Numbered from the stretch's first letter, positions 1 through 10,112 are shown. The stretch is 50,002 bases of DNA from an uncultured Oscillospiraceae bacterium (GCA_910588495.1 CAJUPU010000021.1:1-50002), one strand, 5' to 3'. Numbers and translations are program-made. The notes: generated by a model from the sequence alone, not told the origin.

Positions 1-1188
1 GAATATGGCACTGTCATGAAAAGAGGTGTCCTGTATTACAGAACCAGGATAAGAGATGCGAATGGAAAGCTCATCGCTCTTTATGCAAGAACGCCTGAAG
101 AACTGTACGATAGAGAAATAGAGGCATTGGAGCAGATTGACAATGCCACTTTTCATCGGAAATCGCCCACTGTTGCTGAATATTGCGAAAAATGGCTGCT
201 GATGCAGTCGGTTCATATTCGTGCCACCACACTGACTGATTATACATCTAAGGTGCGGCGGCATATCATCAAAGAGCTGGGGCAAAAACGGATGGCAGAT
301 GTAACATTGGATGACATTCAGCTGGCACTTGTTCCTGTTTCAAAAAAATCGGCTTCGGTTTACAAGTCGGTGGTGATTCTTTATAAGTCCATTTTCCGGG
401 CAGCGAAAGAGAGCCATGTGATTGACGAAAATCCGACTATGTATTTGGATGCAAAGGGCGGGGGTGTTCCTCAAGCGGAACGGCAGGCATTGACAGATGA
501 ACAAGCAGAACGCCTTTTAGATGCTATTCGGGGTTTACCGCCTTATGTGTTTGTTATGCTCGGCTTGTATGCTGGATTGCGGCGGGAAGAAATCCTTGCG
601 TTACAATGGGATTCTGTATATCTGGATACGGACACCCCATATCTGACGGTAAGGCGGGCATGGCACACAGAGCATAACAGGCCGGTTATTCTCACCGAGT
701 TAAAGACAAAAGCGGCGGAGAGAAACATTCCCCTCCCCATTTGTCTGGCAGAGTGCTTAAGAGCAGCAAAGGCAACTTCCACTTCGGACTATGTGGTTGC
801 CAATCGAGATGGTGAACCACTGTCTTATACGCAGTTCAAGCGGCTTTGGCAGTATATTGTTACCAGAACGGTTAAGGAACGCTGCTATTACCGGTATGAA
901 GATGGAAAGCGCGTAAAGCATACGGTTACACCGGTCCTCGGAGAAAAAGCAGCCCATAATGGCAAAGTTGTTTACAGCCTGGATTTTGAAGTTACACCGC
1001 ACCAGCTGCGTCATACTTATATCACAAATCTGATTCATTCATCGGTGGACCCCAAAACGGTCCAATACCTGGCAGGCCATGAAAACAGTAAAATCACTAT
1101 GGACATTTACGCCAAGGTCAAATACAACAGGCCAGATCAACTTGTGAGAGCTATGGGCGGTGCATTTGCCCAATGGGATGCTGTATAA
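1..1188 (+). CDS. Tyrosine recombinase/integrase, 5' end cut by window
   Basis: Site-specific recombinase of the phage/ICE integrase family. The reading frame is already open at base 1 (EYGTV before the Met at 16) and aligns with an internal stretch of the next gene (KYGTI), so the true start lies upstream of the window. The N-terminal part is a core-binding SAM-like domain (PTVAEYCEKWL onward). The catalytic domain carries the first Arg in AGLRREE, HQLRH, LAGH and a C-terminal Tyr in MDIYAKV, so the R-H-R-H-Y set is intact. It is a close paralogue of the following gene and is less GC-rich than the rest of the window, which fits a mobile element. Confidence 0.93.
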   Translation, partial: EYGTVMKRGVLYYRTRIRDANGKLIALYARTPEELYDREIEALEQIDNATFHRKSPTVAEYCEKWLLMQSVHIRATTLTDYTSKVRRHIIKELGQKRMADVTLDDIQLALVPVSKKSASVYKSVVILYKSIFRAAKESHVIDENPTMYLDAKGGGVPQAERQALTDEQAERLLDAIRGLPPYVFVMLGLYAGLRREEILALQWDSVYLDTDTPYLTVRRAWHTEHNRPVILTELKTKAAERNIPLPICLAECLRAAKATSTSDYVVANRDGEPLSYTQFKRLWQYIVTRTVKERCYYRYEDGKRVKHTVTPVLGEKAAHNGKVVYSLDFEVTPHQLRHTYITNLIHSSVDPKTVQYLAGHENSKITMDIYAKVKYNRPDQLVRAMGGAFAQWDAV

Positions 1189-1207
1189 GATAAAACAGAA
1201 AACACAG

Positions 1208-1240
1208 AAAGAGCGAGGCAAGGATGTCTCGCTCTTTGCT
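1208..1240 (+). terminator. Rho-independent terminator after first recombinase
   Basis: A 10-bp perfect stem (AAAGAGCGAG / CTCGCTCTTT) with a 10-nt loop is followed by GCTTT, 20 bp after the stop codon. Confidence 0.7.
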
Positions 1241-1334
1241 TTACGCTGGCCGTATCTTTGATTAAATTGGGACTTTCTGATAAAAAGGGAGTGTAGGTAC
1301 ATAGGCCGCACATTTCAGGAAAGGAAGGTCCAAA

Positions 1335-2546
1335 ATGGCTAAAAAGAAAACTGAGATTCCAAAGTACGGAACCATCATGTTAAAAGGAATCCAATATTAC
1401 AGAACCCGGATTATGGATGCAGATGGCAAGCAGGTGAGTTTGTATGCTGCCACTTGCGAAGAACTATATGAGAAACAATTAGAAGCGCGGCGGCAGGTGG
1501 AGGAGATTGTCTTTCATCGGCAGCATCCAACAGTGGCCGAGTATTGCGAGAAGTGGCTGCTTATGCAGTCTGCCAAAGTGTCCGCTGCTACATTGAAAGG
1601 TTATACCGCTGATATGAAGAACTATATCATCAAGCCCCTGGGGGAGATGTATATGGAGGAAGTCACAGCGGATGATATTCGGCTGGCGCTTGTACCGCTG
1701 TCGAAAAAATCAGAGGGATTATACAGTAAGGTGAATATGCTCCTCAAATGCGTTTTTTACTCGGCAGAGCGCAGCCGAATACTTCAATGCAACCCTTGTG
1801 TGGGCATATCGGGAAAGGGTGGCAAGGCCGCGAAAAAGAAAGAGGCATTGACAGATCAGCAGGTAGAGGTGCTTTTGGATACGGTCAAAGGACTTCCTCC
1901 CCACTTATTTATTGTGCTTGGATTGTATTCCGGTCTACGTCGGGAAGAAATCCTTGCATTGCAATGGGACTGTGTATTCCTGGACGAACCTACTCCCTAC
2001 ATATCTGTAAGGCGAGCATGGCGCACAGAACATAACCGACCGGTGATTTCCACCACATTAAAAACGAAAGCAGCCCGGAGGGACATACCAATTCCCAAGT
2101 GCTTGGTAGATTGCCTGCGGGAAGTCAAAGAAACCTCTGTTTCGGAATATGTGATTTGCGACAGCAACGGGGAGGCGTTATCCGCTTCACAGTTTCAAAG
2201 GGTATGGCAGTATGTGGTGGTCCGCTCTACTCAGGCGCGTAACTATTATAAATATGTAAATGGGCAGAGCATCAAGTACACCGTCACACCGTCACTGGGG
2301 ATGACGCAGAAAAATAATCCCAAGATTCAGTATACACTGGATTTCCATGTGACACCACATTTGCTGCGTCACACCTATATCACCAACCTGCTGTATTCCG
2401 GGGTTGACCCTAAGACTGTCCAGTACCTTGCAGGGCATGAAAACAGCAAAACAACTATGGACATCTACGCAAAGGTGAAGTATAATAAGCCAGAGGAGTT
2501 GTTTGGCGTGGTAAATGGCGCTTTTCGTCAGGCCGCGGATGATTGA
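1335..2546 (+). CDS. Tyrosine recombinase/integrase
   Basis: Full-length 403-aa site-specific recombinase with start ATG behind an AGGAAGG ribosome binding site. Order: short Lys-rich N-terminus with an Arm-type segment (KYGTIMLKGIQYYRTR), core-binding domain (residues about 65-160), and catalytic domain with SGLRREE, HLLRHTYI, LAGHENSK and the nucleophile in MDIYAKV. It is strongly similar to the upstream recombinase along its whole length, so the pair arose by duplication or acts on two related sites. Base composition is lower in GC than the host genes that follow from about 2.7 kb, consistent with the end of an integrated element. Confidence 0.95.
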   Translation: MAKKKTEIPKYGTIMLKGIQYYRTRIMDADGKQVSLYAATCEELYEKQLEARRQVEEIVFHRQHPTVAEYCEKWLLMQSAKVSAATLKGYTADMKNYIIKPLGEMYMEEVTADDIRLALVPLSKKSEGLYSKVNMLLKCVFYSAERSRILQCNPCVGISGKGGKAAKKKEALTDQQVEVLLDTVKGLPPHLFIVLGLYSGLRREEILALQWDCVFLDEPTPYISVRRAWRTEHNRPVISTTLKTKAARRDIPIPKCLVDCLREVKETSVSEYVICDSNGEALSASQFQRVWQYVVVRSTQARNYYKYVNGQSIKYTVTPSLGMTQKNNPKIQYTLDFHVTPHLLRHTYITNLLYSGVDPKTVQYLAGHENSKTTMDIYAKVKYNKPEELFGVVNGAFRQAADD

Positions 2547-2862
2547 AAAATTGCTATTTTTCGTGGTCCCCACATAGGATAACTGAACAATGAAAAGCCG
2601 GGAAAGCCCGTAAAATCAAGGAAAAACGGCGCTAAGAGAATTTCAGTACGGCCTCAAGGCCGCCCGCCGCGCCCCCCAGTTCTCCAAGCGCTGAGTTTTT
2701 TCCAAAAGGCCCCTGGATCTTGTGGATCCAGGGGCTTTTTCCATGCCGTCCGTGTCCCGGCTCAGGCGGCGCTCCCGCCTTCGCCCGCGTTTGCGGCTGG
2801 AGGACCGCATCCCAACGAGCTCCGGCCTCCCAAAAGAGCGGGCGGTGGACCCGCCGCCTTTG
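2547..2862. other. Intergenic boundary between mobile segment and host genes
   Basis: This 316-bp gap holds the transition from AT-richer to very GC-rich DNA. No gene is convincing here. The only clear element is the palindromic terminator at 2706-2740. An attachment site would be expected near this point, but the other element end is outside the window, so no direct repeat can be demonstrated. Confidence 0.5.
2706..2740. terminator. Bidirectional Rho-independent terminator
   Basis: GCCCCTGGATC and GATCCAGGGGC form a long stem around a short loop. A-rich sequence on the left and T5 on the right let it act in both directions: for readthrough from the recombinases and for the radC-pyrE transcript. 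Confidence 0.75.
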
Positions 2863-3570
2863 TCACCTGTACAGCAGCCCCGACTGGGCCAGGGACACCA
2901 TATCGCCCCCGGCGAAGATCAGGTGGTCGGTCAGGCTGATATCCGCCTCCGCCAGCAGGCGCTTGAGGCGCAGGGTGGTGTCCACGTCCGCGTGGGAGGG
3001 CACCGCCACCCCGGATACATGGTTGTGGGCCAGCACCACCTGGCTGGCGTTGCAGGCCAGGGCGGCCTCCAGCACCTTCCGGGTGACGATCTGCACCGTG
3101 TCCACCACGCCCTGGCCCAGCTTGCGGGTGGCCAGCACCTTGCTCTTGCCGTCCATGCACACCAGATAGGCCAGCTCGTCCCGCTGGCCGAAGAAATAGG
3201 GCTCCAGCAGCTCCTTGAGCTGCCAGACGTTCACGATCTGTCCGTCCATGCTGGCGCTGCGCTCCATGTACCTGGCCGCCACGGCGGGCACCAGCTGGAG
3301 CAGCGTGGCGGTGTTGTGCCCCACCCCCGGCACCCCCACCAGCTGGTCATAGGTGGCGTGGAGCACCCCGGTCAGCGAGCCGAAGTGGTCCACCAGCCGG
3401 TGGGCCAGCGGGTTCACGTCCCCCTGGGGGATGGCGTAGAACAAGAGCAGCTCCAGCAGGCGGTGGTCCTCCATCCCCGCCGCCCCGGTGCGCAGGAACT
3501 CCTCCCGCATCCGCTTGCGGTGGCCGGTGTGGACGCCGGGCGGGCGCTTGTCCTCCCTCCTGTCCGGCAT
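2863..3570 (-). CDS. radC: RadC family JAMM-domain protein
   Basis: 235-aa RadC/MPN+ protein. The N-terminal part has a helix-hairpin-helix (GVPGVGHNTA) typical of RadC. The C-terminal JAMM metal site is seen as HNHVSG followed by Ser and Asp in PSHADVD, where the usual form is HNHPSG; the zinc ligands are kept. The family was named after a DNA-repair phenotype later questioned, and its biochemical role is uncertain, so repair should not be assumed. It starts 6 bp after the pyrE stop and is probably co-transcribed with it. Confidence 0.9.
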   Translation of the reverse strand: MPDRREDKRPPGVHTGHRKRMREEFLRTGAAGMEDHRLLELLLFYAIPQGDVNPLAHRLVDHFGSLTGVLHATYDQLVGVPGVGHNTATLLQLVPAVAARYMERSASMDGQIVNVWQLKELLEPYFFGQRDELAYLVCMDGKSKVLATRKLGQGVVDTVQIVTRKVLEAALACNASQVVLAHNHVSGVAVPSHADVDTTLRLKRLLAEADISLTDHLIFAGGDMVSLAQSGLLYR

Positions 3571-3576
3571 GGGCGC

Positions 3577-4251
3577 TCAGCCCCTGGGCCCGTACTGGGC
3601 CAGGTAGTCCTCCATCCGCCCCAGCATGGCGTCGTCGATGTACACCCTGCCGTCCACCTCCTTGTTGTGGAGGCAGGCGATCACGTCCCGGATGGTGACG
3701 ATGGGAAACACCTGGATGCCGTGGTCCCGGCGCAGCTCGTCCAGGGTGGAGCAGTCCCTTGTGCCCCGCTCCATCCGGTCCACGCTGACGAAGAGAGCGG
3801 CGAACCTCACATCGGCCACGGACTGGAACAGCCGGATGGTCTCCCGCACGGCGGTGCCCGCCGTCACCACGTCCTCGATGATGGCGATCCGGTCGCCGTC
3901 CTGGGGCTTGTAGCCCACCATGGCCCCCCCCTCGCCGTGGTCCTTGGCCTCCTTGCGGTCAAAGCAGTAGGGCAGGTCCCGGCCGTAGTTCCGGTAGAGG
4001 GACGACGCGGCGGACACCGCCAGGGGGATCCCCTTATAGGCCGGGCCGAACAGGGCGTCGATGCCGCCGGGCATGTGCTCCTGGATGCAGGCGGCGTAGT
4101 AGTCCCCCAGGCGGGCGGCCTGGGCGCCGGTCTTATAGTTGCCGGTGTTGACGAAGTAGGGGGTCCTGCGGCCGGACTTGGTGGTGAAGTCCCCAAAGGT
4201 GAGCACGCCGGAGCGCACCATGAAGTGGATGAATTCCTCCCGGTAGGTCAT
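3577..4251 (-). CDS. pyrE: Orotate phosphoribosyltransferase
   Basis: Cytosolic enzyme of de novo pyrimidine synthesis, joining orotate and PRPP to give OMP. The 224-aa protein has the type I PRTase PRPP-binding motif IAIIEDVVTAGTA (residues about 120-132), the FGPAYKGIPLA substrate loop and a Lys/Arg-rich FDRKEAKDHGEGG flexible loop. Start ATG follows a GGGAGGG ribosome binding site. It stands apart from the rest of the pyr pathway here, and radC follows in the same transcript. A sigma-A type promoter lies just upstream (4288-4316). Confidence 0.95.
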   Translation of the reverse strand: MTYREEFIHFMVRSGVLTFGDFTTKSGRRTPYFVNTGNYKTGAQAARLGDYYAACIQEHMPGGIDALFGPAYKGIPLAVSAASSLYRNYGRDLPYCFDRKEAKDHGEGGAMVGYKPQDGDRIAIIEDVVTAGTAVRETIRLFQSVADVRFAALFVSVDRMERGTRDCSTLDELRRDHGIQVFPIVTIRDVIACLHNKEVDGRVYIDDAMLGRMEDYLAQYGPRG

Positions 4252-4287
4252 GGGAAAGCCCTCCCTTTTCTCGTTGATGTCGAAAAA

Positions 4288-4316
4288 AGTATATCACCTT
4301 TTTTCCCTCAGAGCAA
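4288..4316 (-). promoter_or_regulatory. Probable promoter of pyrE-radC
   Basis: Reading the minus strand: TTGCTC (-35), 17-bp spacer, TATACT (-10), 37 bp before the pyrE start codon. No PyrR-type attenuator is visible in the short leader. Confidence 0.65.
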
Positions 4317-4345
4317 GGCGCGGCGGGGAAAAAGGGCAAAATAGA

Positions 4346-4373
4346 GCGCACGGCGGGCAGATCCGCCGTGCGC
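4346..4373 (-). terminator. Rho-independent terminator of spoVAC
   Basis: An 11-bp perfect GC stem (GCGCACGGCGG) with a 6-nt loop sits directly after the spoVAC stop on the minus strand, followed by TCTATTTTG. Confidence 0.7.
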
Positions 4374-4377
4374 CCTT

Positions 4378-4821
4378 TCAAAACAGGCTCACGAGATACA
4401 AAATGATACCATACACAACGCTGGCTGAGATCCCATAGGCCAGCACCGGCCCGGCCACGGTGAACAGCTTTGCCCCGGTGCCGGTGACCAGCCCCTCGCT
4501 CTTGAACTCCAGCGCGGGGGACACCATGGCGTTGGAAAAGCCGGTGATGGGCACCAGCGTCCCCGCCCCCGCCCGCTTGGCGATGGAGTCGAACACCCCC
4601 AGGCCGGTGAGCAGCGAGGCCAAAAAGATCAGGGTGATGGATGTCCACGCCCCGGCGTCCTCCTTGCCCGCCCCCCAGCTCTGGTACAGCGCCAGCAGGC
4701 CCTGTCCCCCGGCGCAGATGGCCCCGCCCACGCAAAAGGCCCACAGGCAGTCCCTCCACAGCGGGGACGGGTCCGCCCTGCCGCTGACGTAGCGGTCGTA
4801 TTGTTGGTTGGTCATATCCAT
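4378..4821 (-). CDS. spoVAC: Stage V sporulation protein AC (SpoVAC)
   Basis: Membrane protein of the SpoVA channel that moves dipicolinic acid into the forespore and out during germination. The 147-aa sequence shows family hallmarks: FCVGGAICAGGQ, LLTGLGVFDSIAKRAGAGT, PITGFSNAM and SPALEFKSEG, with four to five hydrophobic segments. I chose the start at 4821 because a GGAGGTG ribosome binding site lies 9 nt upstream; a longer frame exists but adds an unlikely Arg/Pro-rich extension. spoVAD and spoVAE, usual neighbours, are not in the window, so this is an isolated copy. Confidence 0.9.
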   Translation of the reverse strand: MDMTNQQYDRYVSGRADPSPLWRDCLWAFCVGGAICAGGQGLLALYQSWGAGKEDAGAWTSITLIFLASLLTGLGVFDSIAKRAGAGTLVPITGFSNAMVSPALEFKSEGLVTGTGAKLFTVAGPVLAYGISASVVYGIILYLVSLF

Positions 4822-5020
4822 AAAGCGCTTCACCTCCGGGACAGTATGCCCAAAGGGAGCCGATCTATCCAGGACCGTCCTCCGCCCCGCCCAGGGGCGC
4901 GGCACGATGCAGCGGCACGCGTTTCCCCCGCTCCGCCGACCACTTTATCCTATGCCGTGGGAGGTGCCCCGGGGCAGAAAAAGGGGCCGCCCCGCCGGGG
5001 CAGCCCCTTTCCGATCTGGT

Positions 5021-6049
5021 TCACCACTCGTCGAAGTCGAAGGCCCTGCTCTGCTTGCGCGGCTTTTTCGGCTTCTTCCCCTTCTGGCGCCGGATGTCCG
5101 CCTCCGCCTCCGCCAGCAGTTTGTCCAGCGAGAGCAGGTTGGACTCCCCCTCCACCTCCAGGATGCTGTACTTGAAGTTGCAGTGGTGGCTGAACACCCG
5201 GTCGTCGTCCCGCTGGAAGGCGGTGAGGATCTCCGTCATCTTGCGCTCGATCAGGTGCTTCACGTTGCCGGTGAGCATCAGGCAGAATTTGTCGTCCTTG
5301 ATCCGGGCGAAGGTGTCGCCGCTGCGGAAATTCTTCCGGACGATCTCCACAAAGTTCTGGATGTAGGCGTCCCCCACCTCCCGCCCATAGGAGGTGTTGA
5401 TGTCCGCCACTCCCTCCAGGTCCAGATAGCACAGGGTGATGTCTTGGCGCTCCCGCAGCACCCGCCCCATGAACTCATCCAAAAACTGATGGCTGCGGAT
5501 GCCGGTGTCCATGTCCTGGTAGATCTCGTCCTTGAGGTGGCGGGCGTTCATCTTCTCCACCGTGATGTCCATGACGATGTGGACGCAGGAAGGCCGCTCC
5601 TTCCACTCGATGGGGAAGGAGATGATGCGGTAACAGCTGCCCCGCTCCCCCTCCTCCTCCAGCTCCCAGACCTGATAGCGCTCCGCGCCGTTCCACTCCA
5701 GCAGCCTGGGCTGGATGGGCAGGCGGTGGAGGCATCTGACGCAGTACGCGCCGTCCTCCCCGCCCCCCGGGGTGCGCTTGTTGCAGTGGACCACCTGCCG
5801 GGTCTCCTCGTCCACCACCAGCAGCCACTCGTCCCGCTGGTCCAGCAGCTCCACCAGCATCTCCGTGTAGCTCTCGATGATCTCCGCCCGGCGGCGGGCC
5901 CGCTGGATCTCCTGCTGGAGCTGGGCCTCCCGCTCCCTCAGCTTCCGGGCCATCTCTTTCAGGAATCCGGCTGTCTCTCCCCCGGCGGGCGGACGGGCCG
6001 CCTCCGGCGCCTGCTCCGGCAAGCCGGCCTGGTCGATGTTCTGCTCCAT
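5021..6049 (-). CDS. PAS-like / degenerate GGDEF domain protein
   Basis: 342 aa. Residues about 25-60 form a charged coiled coil (KLREREAQLQQEIQRARR), about 70-165 look like a PAS-type sensor (LVVDEETRQVVHCN ... HIVMDITVEK), and about 175-305 match a diguanylate cyclase fold (CYLDLEGVADINTSYGREVGD). The signature loop reads RIKDDKF where active cyclases have R-GGDEF, so c-di-GMP synthesis is unlikely; it may bind nucleotide or act as a scaffold. The C-terminal tail is basic (KGKKPKKPRKQ). No transmembrane segment. It is monocistronic with its own promoter. Confidence 0.8.
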   Translation of the reverse strand: MEQNIDQAGLPEQAPEAARPPAGGETAGFLKEMARKLREREAQLQQEIQRARRRAEIIESYTEMLVELLDQRDEWLLVVDEETRQVVHCNKRTPGGGEDGAYCVRCLHRLPIQPRLLEWNGAERYQVWELEEEGERGSCYRIISFPIEWKERPSCVHIVMDITVEKMNARHLKDEIYQDMDTGIRSHQFLDEFMGRVLRERQDITLCYLDLEGVADINTSYGREVGDAYIQNFVEIVRKNFRSGDTFARIKDDKFCLMLTGNVKHLIERKMTEILTAFQRDDDRVFSHHCNFKYSILEVEGESNLLSLDKLLAEAEADIRRQKGKKPKKPRKQSRAFDFDEW

Positions 6050-6113
6050 AGTTTCGAATACCTACCCTCTGTCGCGCCCCGCTTTGTCCCGCTGAAGCGC
6101 AGCTATTTGTACT

Positions 6114-6142
6114 ATTGTACCACAGATCGGCCCCATGTTCAA
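6114..6142 (-). promoter_or_regulatory. Probable promoter of the GGDEF-like gene
   Basis: On the minus strand: TTGAAC, 17-bp spacer, TACAAT, about 65 bp before the start codon at 6049. Confidence 0.65.
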
Positions 6143-6198
6143 TACACGATCGCCGATCCTTTTCAGCAAGATCGCCGGTGTGTCGAAGAATCCCCCGC

Positions 6199-6642
6199 CT
6201 ATCTCGCGCCCGTGGAACCGAAGCCGCCGCTCCCCCGCCGGGTGTCCTCCAGCTCCTCCGTCGGGGCGAATCGGGCGCTCAGATAGGGGACCACCACCAG
6301 CTGGGCCACCCGCTGGCCGTCCTCCACCACCCGCTCCTCCCCGCTGTGGTTGTGCAGAGCCACCATCAGCTCCCCCCGGTAGTCCGCGTCGATCACCCCC
6401 ACCTTGTTGGCGGGGGCCAGCCCCTCCTTGGAGGCCAGGCCGGACCGGGCGCACACCAGCCCCACATAGCCCCGGGGGATGGCCAGGGCCAGTCCGGTGT
6501 GGATCAGGGCGGTCCGGCCGGGGGAGATGGCCACGGGACCGGCCGTGAGGGCGTAGAGGTCCGCCCCGGCGGCGTCCGGGGAGCCGTAGACGGGCAGCCT
6601 GGCCCGGGGGTCCAGCCGCTTGACCAAAACAGAGCCGGTCAT
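6199..6642 (-). CDS. dut: Deoxyuridine 5'-triphosphate nucleotidohydrolase
   Basis: Trimeric dUTPase, hydrolysing dUTP to dUMP and pyrophosphate, which keeps uracil out of DNA and feeds dTMP synthesis. All five motifs are visible in 147 aa: AGADLYA, ARSGLA, GVIDADYRGE with the catalytic Asp, RVAQLVV, and the C-terminal RGSGGFGSTG lid. The start at 6642 has a GAGGGGGG ribosome binding site and overlaps the nrdG stop (ATGA), so dut is translationally coupled to nrdG. That links deoxynucleotide production with removal of dUTP. Confidence 0.94.
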   Translation of the reverse strand: MTGSVLVKRLDPRARLPVYGSPDAAGADLYALTAGPVAISPGRTALIHTGLALAIPRGYVGLVCARSGLASKEGLAPANKVGVIDADYRGELMVALHNHSGEERVVEDGQRVAQLVVVPYLSARFAPTEELEDTRRGSGGFGSTGAR

Positions 6643-7202
6643 CTCGATCCCCCCCTCTCCGATGTGATGGGCTGGATCCTGCCCTCCCCGTCCCAGAGGA
6701 CGGGGGCATGGGCTTCCATGCTGGCGGGGACGTCCAGGATCCGCTGGTTGGCCGACCCCCGGAAGCGCAGGCCCAGATCCTTTTCCGCCTCCACGAAGGG
6801 GCCGTCCACCAGGATGTCGATGAGAGACAGCATCTCGTCCGTACATTCGCACCGGGCGCGGCTGTCCTTCCACAGCTCCTCCAGGGTGTAGCCGGAGTAG
6901 CACCAGATCTCCTTTTGGGGGCACTTCTCCTTCACCCGCCGCAGGAAGGGGAGCAGCGCCCGCTGGTTGTCCGGCTCGAAGGGCTCGCCCCCCAGCAGGG
7001 ACAGGCCCCGGATGGGCTGGAAGCCCAGGGCGTCCAGGATCTGTTCCTCTTCCGCATCGGTGAAGGGCTTTCCATAGCTGAAGTCCTGGGCCTCCTCATT
7101 AAAGCAGCCGGGGCAGCGGTGGGTGCACCCGGACACGAACAGGGACACCCGCACGCCGGGGCCGTTGGCCACGTCGGCCCACTTGATCGTCGCAAAATTC
7201 AT
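6639..7202 (-). CDS. nrdG: Anaerobic ribonucleotide reductase activating protein
   Basis: Radical-SAM activase that generates the glycyl radical on NrdD. The 187-aa protein carries the cluster motif CTHRCPGC (CX3CX2C) near residue 30, followed by LLGGEP (SAM-binding GGE motif). The start at 7202 has an AAGGAGA ribosome binding site; a longer in-frame extension runs into the intergenic repeat and is not used. It follows nrdD on the same strand, separated by 390 bp containing a repeat element, and overlaps dut. Confidence 0.95.
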   Translation of the reverse strand: MNFATIKWADVANGPGVRVSLFVSGCTHRCPGCFNEEAQDFSYGKPFTDAEEEQILDALGFQPIRGLSLLGGEPFEPDNQRALLPFLRRVKEKCPQKEIWCYSGYTLEELWKDSRARCECTDEMLSLIDILVDGPFVEAEKDLGLRFRGSANQRILDVPASMEAHAPVLWDGEGRIQPITSERGGSR

Positions 7203-7222
7203 AAAAAGTCTCCTTCTTTCGC

Positions 7223-7450
7223 CTCCGGCGGGGGTCACTTTTGTCACGCGACAAAAGTGACCAAAAACGCGCATAGGGGCTGTGCCCCTATGTACCCCTT
7301 TTTACGGGAGAGCCCTATACGGAAAGCGGGCGCGGACCCTTCCGGCGCGTGGGGCTTTCGATGCCGGTGCTCCTATTTATGCTGCCGCTGGTGTCTGGAC
7401 ACTGAAAAATGGTGCGCCTTGATGACTGCGCCTCAGGGGTGGACCGTTCG
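7223..7450 (+). repeat. Dispersed structured repeat A, copy 1
   Basis: About 228-bp element sharing CTCCGG...GGACCGTTCG ends and most of its length with 38819-39049. Two perfect hairpins: a 13-bp stem at 7233-7245/7250-7262 (loop ACGC), and CATAGGGG/CCCCTATG at 7272-7279/7285-7292. A conserved TACGGGAGAGCCC block follows. Compared with copy 2 both stems differ in sequence yet remain fully paired. It lies between nrdD and nrdG, in the opposite orientation to both genes. Confidence 0.85.
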
Positions 7451-7496
7451 GCTGGGCGCGTGAAACGGGGCGGCCGGGCGGCCGTCCCATTGGAGT

Positions 7497-7586
7497 CCCC
7501 ACGAAACCGTCCTTCAGGTTTCATGGGGCAAGGAAGCACAAGGAGGAATGCCCAAAGGACATTCCTCCTGAAGCGGACCTTGCCCC
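7497..7586. other. Nested hairpins downstream of nrdD
   Basis: CCCCACGAAACC (7497-7508) can pair with GGTTTCATGGGG (7517-7528), with one mismatch. GGGGCAAGG (7525-7533) can pair with CCTTGCCCC (7578-7586), enclosing a perfect AGGAGGAATG/CATTCCTCCT stem (7541-7550/7560-7569). The two structures share GGGG at 7525-7528 and so compete. There is no strong T-tract, so this could be a processing or stabilising structure rather than a classical terminator. Confidence 0.55.
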
Positions 7587-7592
7587 GACGAT

Positions 7593-9719
<2,127 letters not shown>

Positions 9720-9766
9720 TGCCGGCACCCCTATATTGTGTCATTTTCCGCGCCGTATCCGTCCGT

Positions 9767-9782
9767 ATACAATATGTTGTAT
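9767..9782. promoter_or_regulatory. Second NrdR-like box upstream of nrdD
   Basis: ATACAATATGTTGTAT is palindromic and matches the NrdR consensus (acaCwAtATaTwGtgt) at about 13 of 16 positions. It lies about 46 bp from the first box, a wider spacing than the usual pair, so its role is less sure. Confidence 0.5.
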
Positions 9783-9809
9783 GTCCCGTCTTGGGATGAG
9801 CGCCTTTTC

Positions 9810-9838
9810 ATAGTACTATATCTTGTGTTGAAAGTCAA
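9810..9838 (-). promoter_or_regulatory. nrdD promoter overlapped by NrdR-like box
   Basis: On the minus strand: TTGACT (-35, 9833-9838), 17-bp spacer, TACTAT (-10, 9810-9815), about 90 bp before the start codon. The 16-mer at 9813-9828 (plus strand GTACTATATCTTGTGT) matches the NrdR box at 13 of 16 positions and covers the spacer and -10, the position expected for repression when dATP is high. Confidence 0.7.
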
Positions 9839-10112
9839 CAGCGATCTCCATATCCAGCGCGATCGTTTTTTTCACCAGTCCCGTTTTTAGGACTTGTCCA
9901 CCCCGCCGTGTGGCCCCGGAACGGCCCGGGGCATAGACTGGGGCAGACCCAGGCGGGCGCTCTGCCCGCTCCCCCGCGCCGGACCCGGCCCCCGGCGCAG
10001 GCGGCGGGCCTGCCGGGTATGGGACCTGTATCCGCGCGCCCAGGCGGCCGTCCGGCCAAGGCGTTCCCGGCCGCGGGCGCAGGTCCCCAGGGCCGGTGAA
10101 AGGAGCGTACTC
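9839..10112. other. Divergent intergenic region
   Basis: Beyond the nrdD promoter nothing is firmly recognisable. The stretch is extremely GC-rich with several short inverted repeats. CATAGACTG at 9932 resembles a -10 of the sporulation sigma factors E/K, but no matching -35 was found. Confidence 0.35.

Noticed and set aside
1..2546. Recombinase-in-trio (RIT) element
   Set aside because: RIT elements have three overlapping recombinases from different subfamilies. These two are close paralogues separated by 146 bp and a terminator.
2640..2705. tRNA 3' fragment as integration site
   Set aside because: The CCGCC-rich stretch does not give a T-arm with GTTC and a paired acceptor stem, so no tRNA or attachment core can be supported.
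9932..9941. Sporulation sigma E/K promoter before the cysteine-rich gene
   Set aside because: CATAGACTG fits the -10 pattern loosely but no -35 lies at the right distance.
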